Positions 10,891-22,114 of a DNA stretch of 64,000 nucleotides are shown here, in pieces. The DNA comes from Nepenthes gracilis (Eukaryota > Streptophyta > Magnoliopsida > Caryophyllales > Nepenthaceae). The position numbers and the translations under genes are program-made. The notes under the pieces are model-generated. The model was not told the DNA's origin, made no database searches, and worked only from the letters and a program-made list of their open reading frames with translations. The stretch lies in contig BSYO01000026.1 in the NCBI GenBank assembly GCA_033239525.1, positions 5,890,001-5,954,000 on the forward strand, read 5' to 3'. The number at the start of each line of letters is the position of its first letter. The stretch's first letter is position 1.

Positions 10891-12819
10891 TATCTTAGAA
10901 ATATGAGCAAGGGAAAGGATATCAAAATTGCTCCTCAGCATATTCCCAAAGCATTTCATGTAGACACACCCCATTGATCTAAATAGACAAAAGTGACAGA
11001 AGTGGTCAACAAATACAATGCACGTTGCATCAAACAATGATGAAACCTAAATTAACAAAGCTATGACCAAAGTAAATATTGTTACAAATATTTTTTGGTC
11101 AAATACACAAATTCATTGTTTGATAAAATTTTTATTTTAAAAACATTATTATATAAATAATTCATGTGGACACTGCACATGGACAAGGTTGTTTAGTTTT
11201 TGACTGCCTGCTATTTCAACAGTTTACAATTATAGTGTAGTAGGTCACACTGATATGCTTCAGCATCATTAAATGGCATTTTCCGGATAAGCACTTTCAC
11301 AATTTAGATTGCTACCCAATTTAACCTAATCATCATAGCACCCAACACACATTAGATATCTGAGGCTATCAAAATGTGAATTGGATGACGTACCACTATG
11401 TATATGTTCATACTATAAATTGTTGATATGAATGTATTGTGGCAAATATAGACAGTCCGAACAACTTATTTTACTATTCTTAACACATTAAATGATAATC
11501 TATGCACAATCAATGATGAATTAGTTCAATGCACACAATACCTCTCCAGGATGGTGCGTGAATTTGACTCATTTTCAAAATTTAGGCAGCCAGCTACAAC
11601 AACATTTTCCCAACTTATATATCAATGGCCCAAAACACTAACCAGAAAATAATTTCTCAACATTTTCTTCACACCATGAAACCCGAATCATCCATACAAT
11701 TTCCATCATTGGTTGATGTTAGATGGTTTTCTTATCCAAACTTTCTAGATTACCCCCAATAGGCATGTATTCCATCATTGGTTGATGTTAGATGGTTTTC
11801 TTATCCAAACTTTCTAGATTACCCCCAATAGGCATGTATCATCCTAAAATGAGTCTTCTTTTACCTAGAGGATACCATAGAACATGAATCTAGGGAAGGG
11901 TTGGATACATAGTAAGAGCAAGAGACTATAGAGTCCGATGATGAAGAAGAATTACTTGCTTCACCATCTATACAACCATGTCCAAGTGAGGTTGTATCTT
12001 CAGAATAAGTTCAAATAAATGTACAACATAGACCACAATGAAATAAAAGGTGACCAAAATGCTTCAACATAATTTTTTTAGTAATTATTTTAAATGTTGT
12101 ATTTTTAATTTCGAAGCCATGGATATACTTTCAGTAACTAAATTAGTGTCTAAACAATAAATATTTGGGTTTGGAACTTGTGGAGCTGAAAACAAGAAAG
12201 GACTCGTGAGGGGTGCCCCACAAGTTCTTAAAAAAATAGCAAGAAATCTTGACACCTATCCCATGAATTTTCTCTCCTCAGGCCACGTGACAAGAAACAC
12301 CTTCCCCCGTTAGTAAGAATTCTCAAACTTACCCCCCGTTAAAAATTTGTTTTAAAAAGTATACCAAAAAAATCCTAAAATCCCATATCTACAAAAACAC
12401 TATTGCTCATAAAAGGAATATCATTTAATGGCCTTAAAAGCCAAGATCCAAAAATTACTATACCTTTTTTCTCTTTTTCATTTGATAATTCTTCATCTTT
12501 TCATTCATTGCCACTATCTTCATTCGCTTGAATGTGCATTATTTCTTTATTTTCGTTAGTTAAATTGTGAATGTATTCTTAAGAGAGAGAAAGGGAGAGG
12601 GTTAAGACGTGATTTCTGAGAATCAGTTTTTGACTTAAAATTAGTTGGTGGCTTAATGTCATTAAAAAGGATCATGATCTCTGATTTGGGAAGAGCATTC
12701 TCTGTAATTTTCAAAAATGACATTCATGGATGAAATTTGAATTGTAAATTGTTGAAGATAACGATTATAAATCAGAGGGAGATGAACCTTGATGTAATAA
12801 AAAGATTAATTCATTGTCA
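10891..12819. other. AT-rich intergenic sequence
   Basis: No gene seen apart from a 69-bp duplication at 11,701. Sequence at 12,200-12,360 is slightly GC-richer with C-runs and may be the edge of an unidentified element. The 3' LTR of Tat element B begins to be recognisable at about 12,820. Confidence 0.5.
11701..11838. repeat. 69-bp tandem duplication
   Basis: Two essentially identical copies, 11,701-11,769 and 11,770-11,838, each beginning ttccatcattggttgatg. The lack of visible divergence suggests a recent slip. Confidence 0.95.
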
Positions 12820-13365
12820 CCTAAAGGTCTCAAGTTAAGTCATATAAACGACATGATGCCTATGAGAGTGAGGGGGTATTTATAGTACTTGAGCCAGCTT
12901 AGCCCTACTTAAGCACCAATGCTGATTAACAGCTATCCGTGTGGATTTGGCGGGCTGCAATGGGGATTGCGGGTGCCCATTATAGCAACCGTGACCAGCT
13001 GAAAAGATTCCTTCTTCGTGGTGATGCTTGAGGTGGCGGTTACAACAATTGCCATTGGAAGATATTCAATGGATTATCGTTGCCATTTTAGGAGACATTG
13101 CGCAATCGTTTGCAATATTCGAGGGATATCCGCTGAGTTGTCCTAAGGCGATTTTAGCAAGCTCTTCCCACGTGCACGGTGTCTTGAGGCGGACCTAGTT
13201 GCCCATTTTTTGCCGATCAAGTTGGGGTCGACCAGCCTTGGTTGACCGCTCTGTTGCTTGGTCCTAGACCTTCTCGAGAGCGAGCCATTGACCGTAATCC
13301 TCTAGGCCCTACGATTGTCCATAAGCCTTGGCTATGAGTCGACCCATTGACAGCCGTATCCATCA
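12820..13365 (-). repeat. Partial 3' LTR of Tat element B
   Basis: This 545-bp stretch aligns along its length with 21,570-22,114, sharing for example gtatttatag, ggatatccgctgag and gcgattttagcaag. In element orientation it starts TGATGGATACGG at 13,365, directly after the purine tract. The part corresponding to 21,124-21,570 is missing, so the outer end is deleted and no target duplication can be read. Confidence 0.8.
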
Positions 13366-13383
13366 TTAGCCCCCCGTGTCGAG
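13366..13383 (-). promoter_or_regulatory. Polypurine tract of Tat element B
   Basis: On the minus strand this reads ACACGGGGGGCTAA immediately before the LTR start TGATGG. Its place and composition fit the primer for second-strand DNA synthesis. Confidence 0.7.
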
Positions 13384-14523
13384 AGGTTTGAATTTTTAAC
13401 CCCTAGCATGTTCAATGATGGGACGTCGTTTGTCATTTTCTTCGTTCGCTCCTTCCCCAGGTAGCTTTTTGATTTGCTATTTAGTCGATTCTGGCTTGAT
13501 TCTTTGCACCCGACAATTCTCTGCGGATTACGCTAGCGTGGAAAGTCGTCATTATGCCTTGCATCACACCTTGCTTCTATCAGTCAAGTGGCGTGAGGGT
13601 TTGAAGTTGGCAGGGAGCCTGCGTTACCTGCAGCAGGGATCAAAGGAAGCTCCCCTACGCTGTTCGAAGGTGACATCCTGAAATGCATGGGAGGTCTACT
13701 TTGGTTACTCCTTTACACATCCGTCCTAGTGCTGATTCCATCTCCCGGCCGTGTCGGGTCAAGGCTTTCCTTTCGTTGTGGCCTCCCCCTTGGGTGATGG
13801 CCTATTTACAGGACGGTCGGTCTTCTACTGTGACTCCTCGAGACTAGCTGTGCTCAGGGGCCACACCTTGCCTATTGTAAGGTGTGCACCAACCTCTCAT
13901 TCAAGCCTTCTTTCTAGGGATAAGCATGCTTGCTTGCCTTTGGCAGTTTGTTCTAGCGAAGCAAAGTTCTTATAGTCGGATCGTCTTTCCATATATATTT
14001 ACTATTTATTTTCTTCTTGCTGTATGTTCGTCATTGTTGGCTCTTGTATTTTGTGAAAAGATTAGTGAATGGAACTACCGAGCACTTTTGTTTTTATCAT
14101 TTGGCTCCTTTTTTTGTTCCGCAACGTGAGCGGACGAAGCGTCCAAATGTTGCCCTCTTTGTTGCCGGGTCATTGTTAAACAGACCGGTAGGGCTACCGA
14201 CGGCTTTCTTTTCTTGCAATCTTAACCCACCGAGGTCCATTCTAGTGGCCGGGTTTGGACATGGCCCAATTGGACTGGCTTCCAATCCATTTGGACCACG
14301 CACTGCCATTCTATCACTTTAAGAAGCAAAATGTCTTGGTCTTGATATCCGCAACGCTCCGCTGCTCGGCCCGTCAAATCTTGCCAGGGGTTAGTTGTCC
14401 ATGCAGGAAGATGTAGGACTAGGCCATCATTTCTAATGCTAGGCAACTGACGTGCCTCAACACTTCATGGTGTGCGTCCTTTTGATGTTTCCCCAGCGAC
14501 GTCATTTAGTGTTTGGACCCTTG

Positions 14524-14532
14524 CTATATAAG
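14524..14532 (+). promoter_or_regulatory. TATA box of the opposite-strand ORF, element B
   Basis: The motif ctatataagc lies about 75 bp before the ATG at 14,600, the right distance for a plant TATA box plus a short leader. Element C has tttataaac in the equivalent place, about 85 bp before its ATG. Confidence 0.55.
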
Positions 14533-14599
14533 CATTGAATCTTTACCATTTTCTCGCGTTCTTTTATGACTCAAATCGCTTTCCCCTTGGTTTGCCTCC

Positions 14600-16110
14600 A
14601 TGGCTCCCCCTAGTGTTGGTGCTATCCGGCCAGTACCAGGGGTCGACATCGCTGCCTTGTACACGTAGTATGGAATACCAAGTATGATTCCATTCGGGGT
14701 GCCGGCAGAGGTCGATAGAGCCCACTCTCCCCCGCATGGGTTCATCACCATCTATAAGGCTCACTTGAAGAGTGTCCTCTACATCCCCTTCGCATAGGAA
14801 TTGTACGAGGTTCTGGTGTCCCTGGGCGTCCCAATCGCACAGTTACACACCAATGTTGTGCGGTATTTGTGCTATCTTTGCATCTTTTTCTGCCTCCATG
14901 GGCGGACCTCGGCTGTGATTGTAAAGGTGACCTTCCATTTTGGCCAGCACATAGACTAGATTTCACTGTCCTCCTGCTCAGCTTTCCAAATAAGTGGAAG
15001 GATCTCTGACTCAGTGAAAAACTGAAAGGACGGACCAATTCTTTTATTTAAAAGTACCCTCCAATTAGGCCCCTTCTAACGAGTGGGGCGACGTGTCGGC
15101 GCCCTTCGCCGGCAAAGTTTCACACCAGGCGGAGGACTTGATAAGGTCACTAATGGAGCTAGTCTAAGCTAATGTTGACTCGTTCAATAATAGAGATCAC
15201 CTACTATGCACTGAGGCTCTTGTACGAGCCACACGTTCATCCTAAAATGAAGCTTGGATCACTGTACATCCGTGGTTCCCCTAAGAGTGTGTCCTAGCGG
15301 CAAGCAGCTTCACTGAGCTCTTCCTTTACCCAAACATGGTGAAGAGCTCTTCTTCGTCGCGCTCTTCTTCTTCCTTCTTCTTCCTCTTCTTCTTCATCCC
15401 CCATCCCTTTTTTGCTTGCAGTACCACTAGATGGTGAAGAGTTCTACTTCATCGCGCTCTTTTTCTTCCTGCTTCTTCCTCTTCTTCTTCATCCCCCATC
15501 CCTTTTTTGCTTGCGGTACCACTAGATGGTGGACCTTCCATAGACCTTCTTACGGCAATGGGCAACCAGGATTAATCAACGTGACGAGGAGAACTGTTGG
15601 CTAACCCGAACGCAGGTTGACCGGGAGTGCTTGAGGAGATGCAGGGCTGGTTGGATGTCACCATCACTGAGGCCCAGCGGTGAAAGGAATGAGCCGCTTG
15701 CCTCGAACTAGAGCAATTTGAGATTTGGGTGAGTTCTTAGGAGTTGATGGGCGCGCTTTTTGCAAACCTCTGAAGTGAGAATGTTCGATTGGAGGGAGAA
15801 CTGAGGACTCGATTTATCCTAAAGGAAGTGGGCCATGCTCTCAATGCCAGCTTTTTGGATGGCGTCCGCTTGTGCCGCCAGTTCCCTCCCCTGGTGGTCC
15901 CGGACTTCCCTGTCAGCATCTTCGACCCAAGGAATGGTGATGCCCGGCGTCAATACGACCTAACTGATTTCCCTGATGTAGGAGGGCTCGCCGCGTTCAA
16001 CTAGGGGCCCATAGCTTTGAGGCGTCCACTTTGTTAACTTTATCAGCTCAGGTAGCAATTTTGCCCTGCAATATACCTCTTGATATAATAATGAATCAGT
16101 AGAGCCTTTC
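14600..16110 (+). pseudogene. Opposite-strand ORF of Tat element B (Transposase_28-like)
   Basis: This runs against gag-pol between integrase and 3' LTR. From the ATG at 14,600 one frame is readable for about 450 nt with few stops. It contains YGIPSMIPFGVPAEVDRA, then PPHGFITIYKAHLKS and LGVPIAQLHTNVVRYL. This matches the layout of the plant family called putative gypsy-type transposon domain (Transposase_28) and aligns with the ORF at 51,572 of element C. The middle (15,336-15,530) is a duplicated pyrimidine tract ending in cttgcag, and a later frame (15,789-16,004) may be the C-terminus. Extra ORFs in this position are known for Tat elements, and their function is unknown. Stops at several points make this copy dead. 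Confidence 0.7.
15336..15530. repeat. 95-bp tandem duplication, pyrimidine-rich
   Basis: Two copies start at 15,336 and 15,431 with atggtgaagag. Each carries a long cttctt tract followed by ccccatccc and ttgcttgc(a/g)gtaccactag. The tract plus gcag resembles a splice acceptor, so the duplication may have copied the end of an intron of the opposite-strand ORF. Confidence 0.85.
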
Positions 16111-16539
16111 TTTCTTCAGCATTGTTGTCGGCATTTTTGTGTAAGTATCGAATTTCTTTGGCAAATGCTTCGTTATTGATTAGATGATTGCAATCGTCAT
16201 CGTTACTAGCTTTGGCGTGGACGCTAGGGTCCGGTTGGGCTTGTTCTTACGGGGAGTCTCGACACTTCAGGTGCTCGTACCCGTGAGAGGACGTCGCCGC
16301 ACATTTTTGTTGAGACTTATCGAGGCTAATTGGGCCCTATGGATACTACCGCCCGGTTTTGGCGAAGTCAGGACCATTGTCTGCACGATACCATTGGAGC
16401 TCCTCCCTTTAGGGGATGTCGCATTCACACGTCTGATCCTAATTCATTGACCATTGTCAACTGATGGTACTCATCCCTACTGGGGAAGTCGCTGCACCAA
16501 TATTGAAAAGATCCCCAAGGTTTTGGTGTTCAATCATGC

Positions 16540-16705
16540 ATGGGCCGCTCAGTGATAGGACTGACGCTCACATCCGATTGCATATGGGCCACTCGGTATG
16601 GGATCGAGATTCAAATTTGATTGCTTATGAGCCACTTAGTACAGGATTGAGGTTCAAATTTGACTGCGTATGGGCTGCTCGATGCGGGATCAAGGTTCGT
16701 TGACC
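16540..16705. repeat. 43-44-bp tandem repeat, about four copies
   Basis: Units begin atgggccgctc, atgggccactc, atgagccactt and atgggctgctc at 16,540, 16,583, 16,627 and 16,670. The copies are clearly diverged. They lie in the 3' internal region of element B, just after the opposite-strand ORF. Confidence 0.85.
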
Positions 16706-16839
16706 GTTCATTGGCCGAGTAACAAGTGAAAAGAAATTCTCTCGACTTAGGGGCAATCTAGGTTATTTGATTTTATACAATGTCACACAAGTATTCACAT
16801 AAGCAAACAAACAATAAATCATTATTTTATTAATTCAAA

Positions 16840-17700
16840 TGTAGTACATTTGGCAAGCAAACCTAATGACATATCATTGGGACCAATTTGCCGTTCTAAG
16901 TGCACAGCTTGTACATGCCATTTTGGTGAACCAGTGAGACAAGAAATGGGCCTTTCCAATTCGGAGAGAGGTTGTTCCTATTGGTATTCTTACCCATGGC
17001 CTCTAAGCTCCGCAGAATTAGATCCCTAACATCGAATTGTTGCACTTTCGCCTTGTTGTTGTAGTACCGGACAACCCGCTACTGAAAGGCTATTGTGCGC
17101 ATCTTGGCCGCATCTCAGGCTTCTTTGAGCAAGTCCAGATGCTCTTTGAGCCACTGAGAGTTAGTTAGCGAATCAAAGCCCTCGCCCTGAAGGCTAGGCA
17201 ATCCAATTTCCATCAGGATAACCGCTTCAGTCCCATAGCATAGACTGAAGGTCGTCTCACGGATCGGCTACTTTGGTGTTGTTCGGTATGACTATAACAT
17301 AGAAGGTAGCTCATTTGCCCATGAGCCCCTGACGTCTTCCGGCTTGGTTTTCAGCCCGTGCAGCAGGGCTCGATTGGTAACCTCCACTTGCCCGTTCGCT
17401 TATAGATAGGCGACGGAGGTGTGGACCAACCGGATGCCCAAAATTGTGCAATATTTGTTGAAGCATTTACCGGTGAATTGGGTTCTGCTATCAATTATGA
17501 TGACATAGGGAATCCCAAATTTGCAAATAATGTTCTGTTGAACGAACTCCGTTGCATTTTGTTCCGTAATCTGGGCTAACGGAGAAGCTTCAATCCACTT
17601 CGTGAAATAATCAATGCCGACTATAACGAACTTTCTCTGTCCAGACATGATTAGGAATGAGTCGACTATGTCAAGCCCGTATTGTGCCTACGGCCAAGGG
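16840..17700 (-). pseudogene. Tat element B integrase
   Basis: The 17,648-17,400 frame contains GQRKFVIVGIDYFTKWIEAS, with the first catalytic Asp, and the block IIDSRTQFTGKCF, where the usual DNGTQF reads DSRTQF (Asp kept, Asn-Gly lost). Degenerate sequence from 17,400 to 16,840 continues into the C-terminal region, with LSPNWKGPF read across frames near 16,950. The text around 17,660-17,800 covers the junction with the zinc-binding domain. Confidence 0.8.
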
Positions 17701-18289
17701 ACCTGAAGGGTTCTCGGCCCCATGGGCAATCGATGGGACATGTTGCTGTGGAGCTGGTAGTTCTTGCACTTCACGAAATCCACGGCGTATTTCTTTATCA
17801 TCGGCCACTAGTAACCCTAGCATATTATCTTGAAGGCGAGGTTCTTGCCTCCAATGTGTAATCCACAGATTCTGAGATGCACCTCACTCAATGCATAGTC
17901 AGCTTCTTTCGGTGTGAGACATAGCATGTACGAGGTGGAGTACCCTCAGCAGTACAACTTCCATCCATAATGGTATACAAGCCAGCCGTCTTTTTCACGT
18001 GCCTAGCATCCTCTGGGTTTTCCGACAGGGTGCCGTCGGTGATATATCTCCATTAGGGAGACATCCATTCTTCATTGTTGGAAATTTACAACACTTCTTA
18101 CTCCGACTCTTCTATACTAGAAGAGGTCAAGACTTCTTGCATGTCTCTCGAGTATTGCCTTGGGTTTTCGATCGTTACGGCCTTCGCCAGCTAATCGGCC
18201 TTCTAGTTGTTCGCCCTCAGGGTGTGCACTATCTCGACTATGTGAAACATCTAGGTCATACCCCTCGCTCTATCACTTTGCAAGTGGAG

Positions 18290-18990
18290 GGCTCGACACC
18301 TTGAATCTTCCACAGACCTAGTTGACGATACGCTCTGAGTCGTTATATGCAGTCAAATGCATCACTGAGCATTCCCTTGCAAATGGAGTCCAGTGAGCAG
18401 GACCCCGTATTCAGTGACATTATTGGTAGCTGGAAATTCGAGTTTCAATGAGTACCTTATTTCCAACTCGTCGGGGGTCCTAAGGACCACTCCGGCTTTG
18501 CTACCAGCTTGCGCTAATGACCTGTTTACGTGTAAGGTCCAATCCAAAGCCTCCTCCAACTAGTGGGCAGCTTCTCTGGGACCAAAGGTGCCCGAAACCG
18601 GGGTCATGGTTTCAACAATGAAGTCTACCAGGGCCCGCCCCTTGATGGCCTACCTCAGCTTGAACTCTATGTGAAACTCACCTAATTCGATGGCCCATTT
18701 GACTAGCCGTCGAGACATGTCGGGTTTCTACAGAATTCCCTTCAATGGTTGGTCAATCAGGATGATAATTTTATGTGCCTGAAAGTAGGGCCACAATTTT
18801 CTGACTAAATAGATGAGAGCCAATACGATCTTTTCAACATGTGTGTAACGGGTCTAAGTGACCGCCAAAATCTTATTGACGTAGTATACTGGCCTTTGGA
18901 CGTCCAATTGCTGCCAGATCAGGAAGCAACACATCCGAAACCACTAGGTACAGGCACAACTCCTCGCTTGATTGATTTCCTTACTCCAGA
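18290..18990 (-). pseudogene. Tat element B RNase H domains
   Basis: The 18,559-18,362 frame reads WTLHVNRSLAQAGSKAGVVL, then LKLEFPATNNVTEYGVLLTG, the extra RNase H of the Tat lineage with the catalytic VDG replaced by VNR. Sequence to the right (18,600-18,990) retains pieces of the first RNase H and tether, including the equivalent of RWLVKWAIELGEF. Homology breaks off near 19,010 where RT should start. Confidence 0.75.
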
Positions 18991-19015
18991 TGGCCCATAT
19001 ACTTGATGAGATTGA

Positions 19016-19440
19016 CTAAAACTTAGGAGCTGGATAGGCTGCAAATCTTGAAGGAAAAGCATTGTGGACTTCGTTTTGTGATTTTGTATTTAGTAGAGTA
19101 TTTTGTATTATTATTGATAGTTTTGTATATTGATGTATGTACATGATGATGACGATGTACTCGTAATATAGTTTTCGATGTGTTTGATGGATGTATGTGC
19201 TTCTGCAGGTCATTAGGGTTTATTATGGTTTCTAGTGGCATCTTAATTGAGCTGACGTTGTACCAGAGTTATGACGTTGGTGCCACGTGTAGTTTTGTAA
19301 CTATTTGGATCCTATGTGTATTGTTGATGAGATTTGTTGTGGTTATTTATTATGCTGTACAGGGCTATTGTACAGGTTGTAATAGTTTGACGACCGTTTT
19401 CTAGCCAGAATTCTACCAAATTTCGGTTAGAAAAACATGA
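19016..19440. other. Foreign 0.4-kb segment replacing protease and RT
   Basis: Between the RNase H and gag remains of element B there is a T-rich, GT-rich segment without gag-pol likeness on either strand. It has short A/T runs, a possible TATA-like stretch and an ending near 19,400-19,440 that reads like the tail of another LTR. In a full Tat element about 1.5-2 kb of protease and RT would sit here. A deletion with filler, or insertion of a solo LTR after deletion, would explain it. Confidence 0.6.
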
Positions 19441-19444
19441 TCCG

Positions 19445-21066
19445 TCACAGGCAATCCTCAGTGCTGTGACCAGAAGATCGATGGTAGTGACAGTATTTTG
19501 TCTGATCTCCTTCGTCCGGGTTCAGAAATTTTTTGTCCTGAATCTGCATGAGAATGTTGGTTCGGAGATTTGAACTCCCTTCAAGGTCCTGGCTCCATTC
19601 TAAGTTGTTTTCTAGGGCCGCGAGAGTTGATGTGGTCCCCGTTCTTTCTCTTCTCGTTTGTCTACTACTGGTGGAAGTAGTCCATGCACTCTTGCTGCTT
19701 TGCTTCGTTAGTCTCATTAGCAGCTATGTAGGCATGGGCGATGGCCTCGGCCTCACGAAAGGTTTGGGGGATCCTTGGGGGTCGAATACTTGAAAAACAC
19801 GCCCTGTTCAAGAGTCAATATGAAAGTGCATAGCTTCACTTCGTTGGTGAGCTTGGAAATCCACCGAGCCTCGACGATGAACAGGGCCAGGAAGCACTTC
19901 AGATTTTCATTCAGCCCTGCTTAATGCGGGTGAGGTGCAAAGGCTGCTTCTCCTTCCCTCGACTAGAGGCAAACTGTGACAAGAAACTATCAACTAGTTC
20001 CTGGAACGTCCGAATCAAATTTAGTTGTAGGTGGTAAAACCAGAACCATGTGTCTCCCGTAAGAGTCAGAGGAAAGCAAAGGCACATGGCAGCCTCGTCC
20101 AAGCCCTTAAAGTTCAAAAGGGTGTGGAAGTGGTCCACATGGTCCATGGGATTAGTGCTTCTGTCATAAGGCTCCAGGGCCATCATCTTAAACTTGAGCA
20201 AGCGAGACTATGTCCTTGTGAGGGAGAGGCCGCGTCCAGATTTCTATTATAAATGACGATCTCCTTAAATACACGGAGTGCCCCTAGGTGCTTCCTTTAA
20301 ACACGTGCTTGTCCATCTTTTTCACTTTTTCCTCCATCCAAGGAGGAGCCGTAGTCCTTTCCGCATTGAGGTAGGTCCTCAACTCTAAGTGCTCCGATGA
20401 GTGGCGCTGGGCTAGGTGGCTGTTGGTGCTCACCGGTTTGGTGTTACACAAATTTCCCCCCTGGACTTTCAGTCGTCTTAGGAATAACGAGGATTCCGCT
20501 TCTCCGGGCTTTCATCCTACGTCTTGTGACCCAACTGGCCCTCCAGCCACAATCGGGCCCTGTCGCTCGAAGCCGCTCGGGCTTCTTCTAGCCCTTTCTT
20601 TTCGAAGCCTAGTTGTAGGCTGTGGAGAGACAAGCCCTATCGCTCGAAGCCACTCGGACTTCGAGGTCGTCAGGCCACTGCATCTTCCTAACCGGATGCT
20701 TCTTCTTCTGGCCCTTCCTTTTCGAAGCCTAGTTGTAGGCGGTGGAGGGACGGGCCCTATCGCTTGAAGTTGCTTGAAGTTGCTCGGGCTTCGAGGTCGT
20801 TAGGCCGCTACATCTTCCTAGCCGGGTGCTTCTTCTTATGGCCCTTCCTTTTCAAAGCCTAGTTGTAGGTGGTGGAGGGAGCCCCCGGCCTCTCCTAACC
20901 CTGGCATGCGTAGAGAGTCTGAAGCATTTGATAGATGTCCATCTTCGCAATGAGCGCCCACATGAAGAGTGCCGGGTGCTCGTCAACATGGCTACCCACA
21001 GAGGGTAGCCATCGGAGGTGGCGTCCTTTGCCGAACCGCTTGTTTCAGCTTGGGCATTTACCATGT
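19445..21066 (-). pseudogene. Tat element B gag
   Basis: In the 20,201-19,911 frame I read the core domain: DRSTNPMDHVDHFHTLLNFK, FPLTLTGDTWFWFYHLQ and FQELVDSFLSQFASS. The 19,717-19,445 frame ends in the Cys/His motif KYCHYHRSSGHSTEDC. A possible start is the Met of MVNAQAETSGSAKDATSD at about 21,066, only some 40 bp after the primer site. The N-terminal third contains a tandem repeat (20,560-20,885). Frameshifts separate the parts. Confidence 0.8.
20560..20885. repeat. 120-130-bp tandem repeat in gag of element B
   Basis: Two full units and a partial third share ttcgaagcctagttgtaggc, at 20,601, 20,721 and 20,851 (the last with one change). The second unit is about 10 bp longer because gcttgaagtt is doubled. 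The gag region of element A has no such array. Confidence 0.9.
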
Positions 21067-21104
21067 TTACTTTTATGATAATGGTGGTTAAACTTTTCGG
21101 TCGA

Positions 21105-21123
21105 CTCCCACAAATGGCACCGA
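21105..21123 (-). promoter_or_regulatory. Primer binding site of Tat element B
   Basis: On the minus strand the LTR end ACTCATCA is followed by TCGGTGCCATTTGTGGGA, close to the TGGCGCC-type primer sites of many plant Ty3/gypsy elements. It fixes the 5' LTR boundary and the element's orientation. Confidence 0.7.
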
Positions 21124-22114
21124 TGATGAGTCCTACAGATCCAAATTGCTGCAAGGGTTAGGAAGACACTTGGTTTTTCTCAGCGAGTCGAACTAAAACG
21201 GGTCCAGTCCCCGCTCCTAAGAGCCTGAATCCTACACACTACAACTAAACAAATAAAAGATATAGAAGATTGGTATGACTTATTTCCCGATATATTCTCC
21301 GATGGTCAAGTCAAAAATCTTTCTCAAATGGATAGAAAGATCTGTGGATGCAAGAATGAGTGGACGATGCGTGAGTTCGAGAATTGAGTGTTTGGGTGCG
21401 TCCGGTTGAGGGACGACTTCGACAAAAGGCAATGTGCTCAACGGGAGTGGCTTGAAGACGTTAGTGCACTCACAGAGAGTAGCTTGGAGACAACGGTACG
21501 CTCGACGAGGAGCTACTTCAGAGAGAAAGCTGTGAGAGATTTCTTAAAGGCTTTTTAGGCAGAGAATCTTTCTTATGTATGCTTGCAAGTGCGCACGTCC
21601 TCTGCCCGTGAGAGCAAGGGGTATTTATAGTGCTTGAGCTAGCTCATCCCTGATTAGGCGCCAAGGCTGACTAACAGCTGTCCGTGTAGATTTGGCAGGC
21701 TGTCACAGGGATTATAGGTGCCCATTATGACAATTTTGGCCATCTAAGAAGATTCCTTCCTTTTTCGTGGCGAAGCTGGAGGCGGCGATTACGACAGTTG
21801 TTATGGAAGAGATTCGCATGATTACCATTGCTGTTTTAGGAGAGATTGCACAATTGTAGGTAATATTCTGGGGATATCCGCTGAGCTGTCCTGGGGCGAT
21901 TTTAGCAAGTTTTTCCCATGTGCAAGGTGTCATTAGGCGGCCCTAGTCACCCGTTTTCAGTCGGTTAGTCCCGAGTCGACCTGCTTAGGTTGACCGCTTT
22001 GCTGCTTGGTCCTGGGCCTTCTCGGGAGCAAGCCATGGGCTGTAATCCTCAAGACTCTCCACTCATTTGTGGGACTTATCTCCGGGGTCGGCCCATTATC
22101 GGCCGTTCCCATCA
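21124..22114 (-). repeat. 5' LTR of Tat element B
   Basis: 991 bp, bounded by TGATGGGAACGG (from 22,114 leftward) and ACTCATCA (at 21,124), with the primer site directly inside. The left part (21,124-21,560) has no partner in the truncated 3' LTR. The outer flank at 22,115 reads agaca, which would be the target duplication, but the partner site is deleted. Confidence 0.85.

Larger units (their letters stand above)
12820..22114 (-). mobile_element. Ty3/gypsy Tat-type retrotransposon B, with opposite-strand ORF
   Basis: Minus-strand element of about 9.3 kb. From right to left: 5' LTR (22,114-21,124), primer site, gag, a foreign 0.4-kb segment where protease and RT should be, RNase H domains, integrase, a region of about 3.4 kb carrying a plus-strand ORF, a polypurine tract and a partial 3' LTR. 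The LTR start is TGATGGGAACGG on the 5' side and TGATGGATACGG on the 3' side. The 5' LTR ends ACTCATCA, giving TGATG/CATCA terminal repeats. The two LTRs agree at about four bases in five by eye, so either the element is old or the two LTRs come from different copies. It cannot make its own RT. Confidence 0.8.

Noticed and set aside
14097..15038. Minus-strand frames in element B 3' region
   Set aside because: Antisense shadows of the plus-strand Transposase_28-like ORF or of its leader. No gag-pol likeness.
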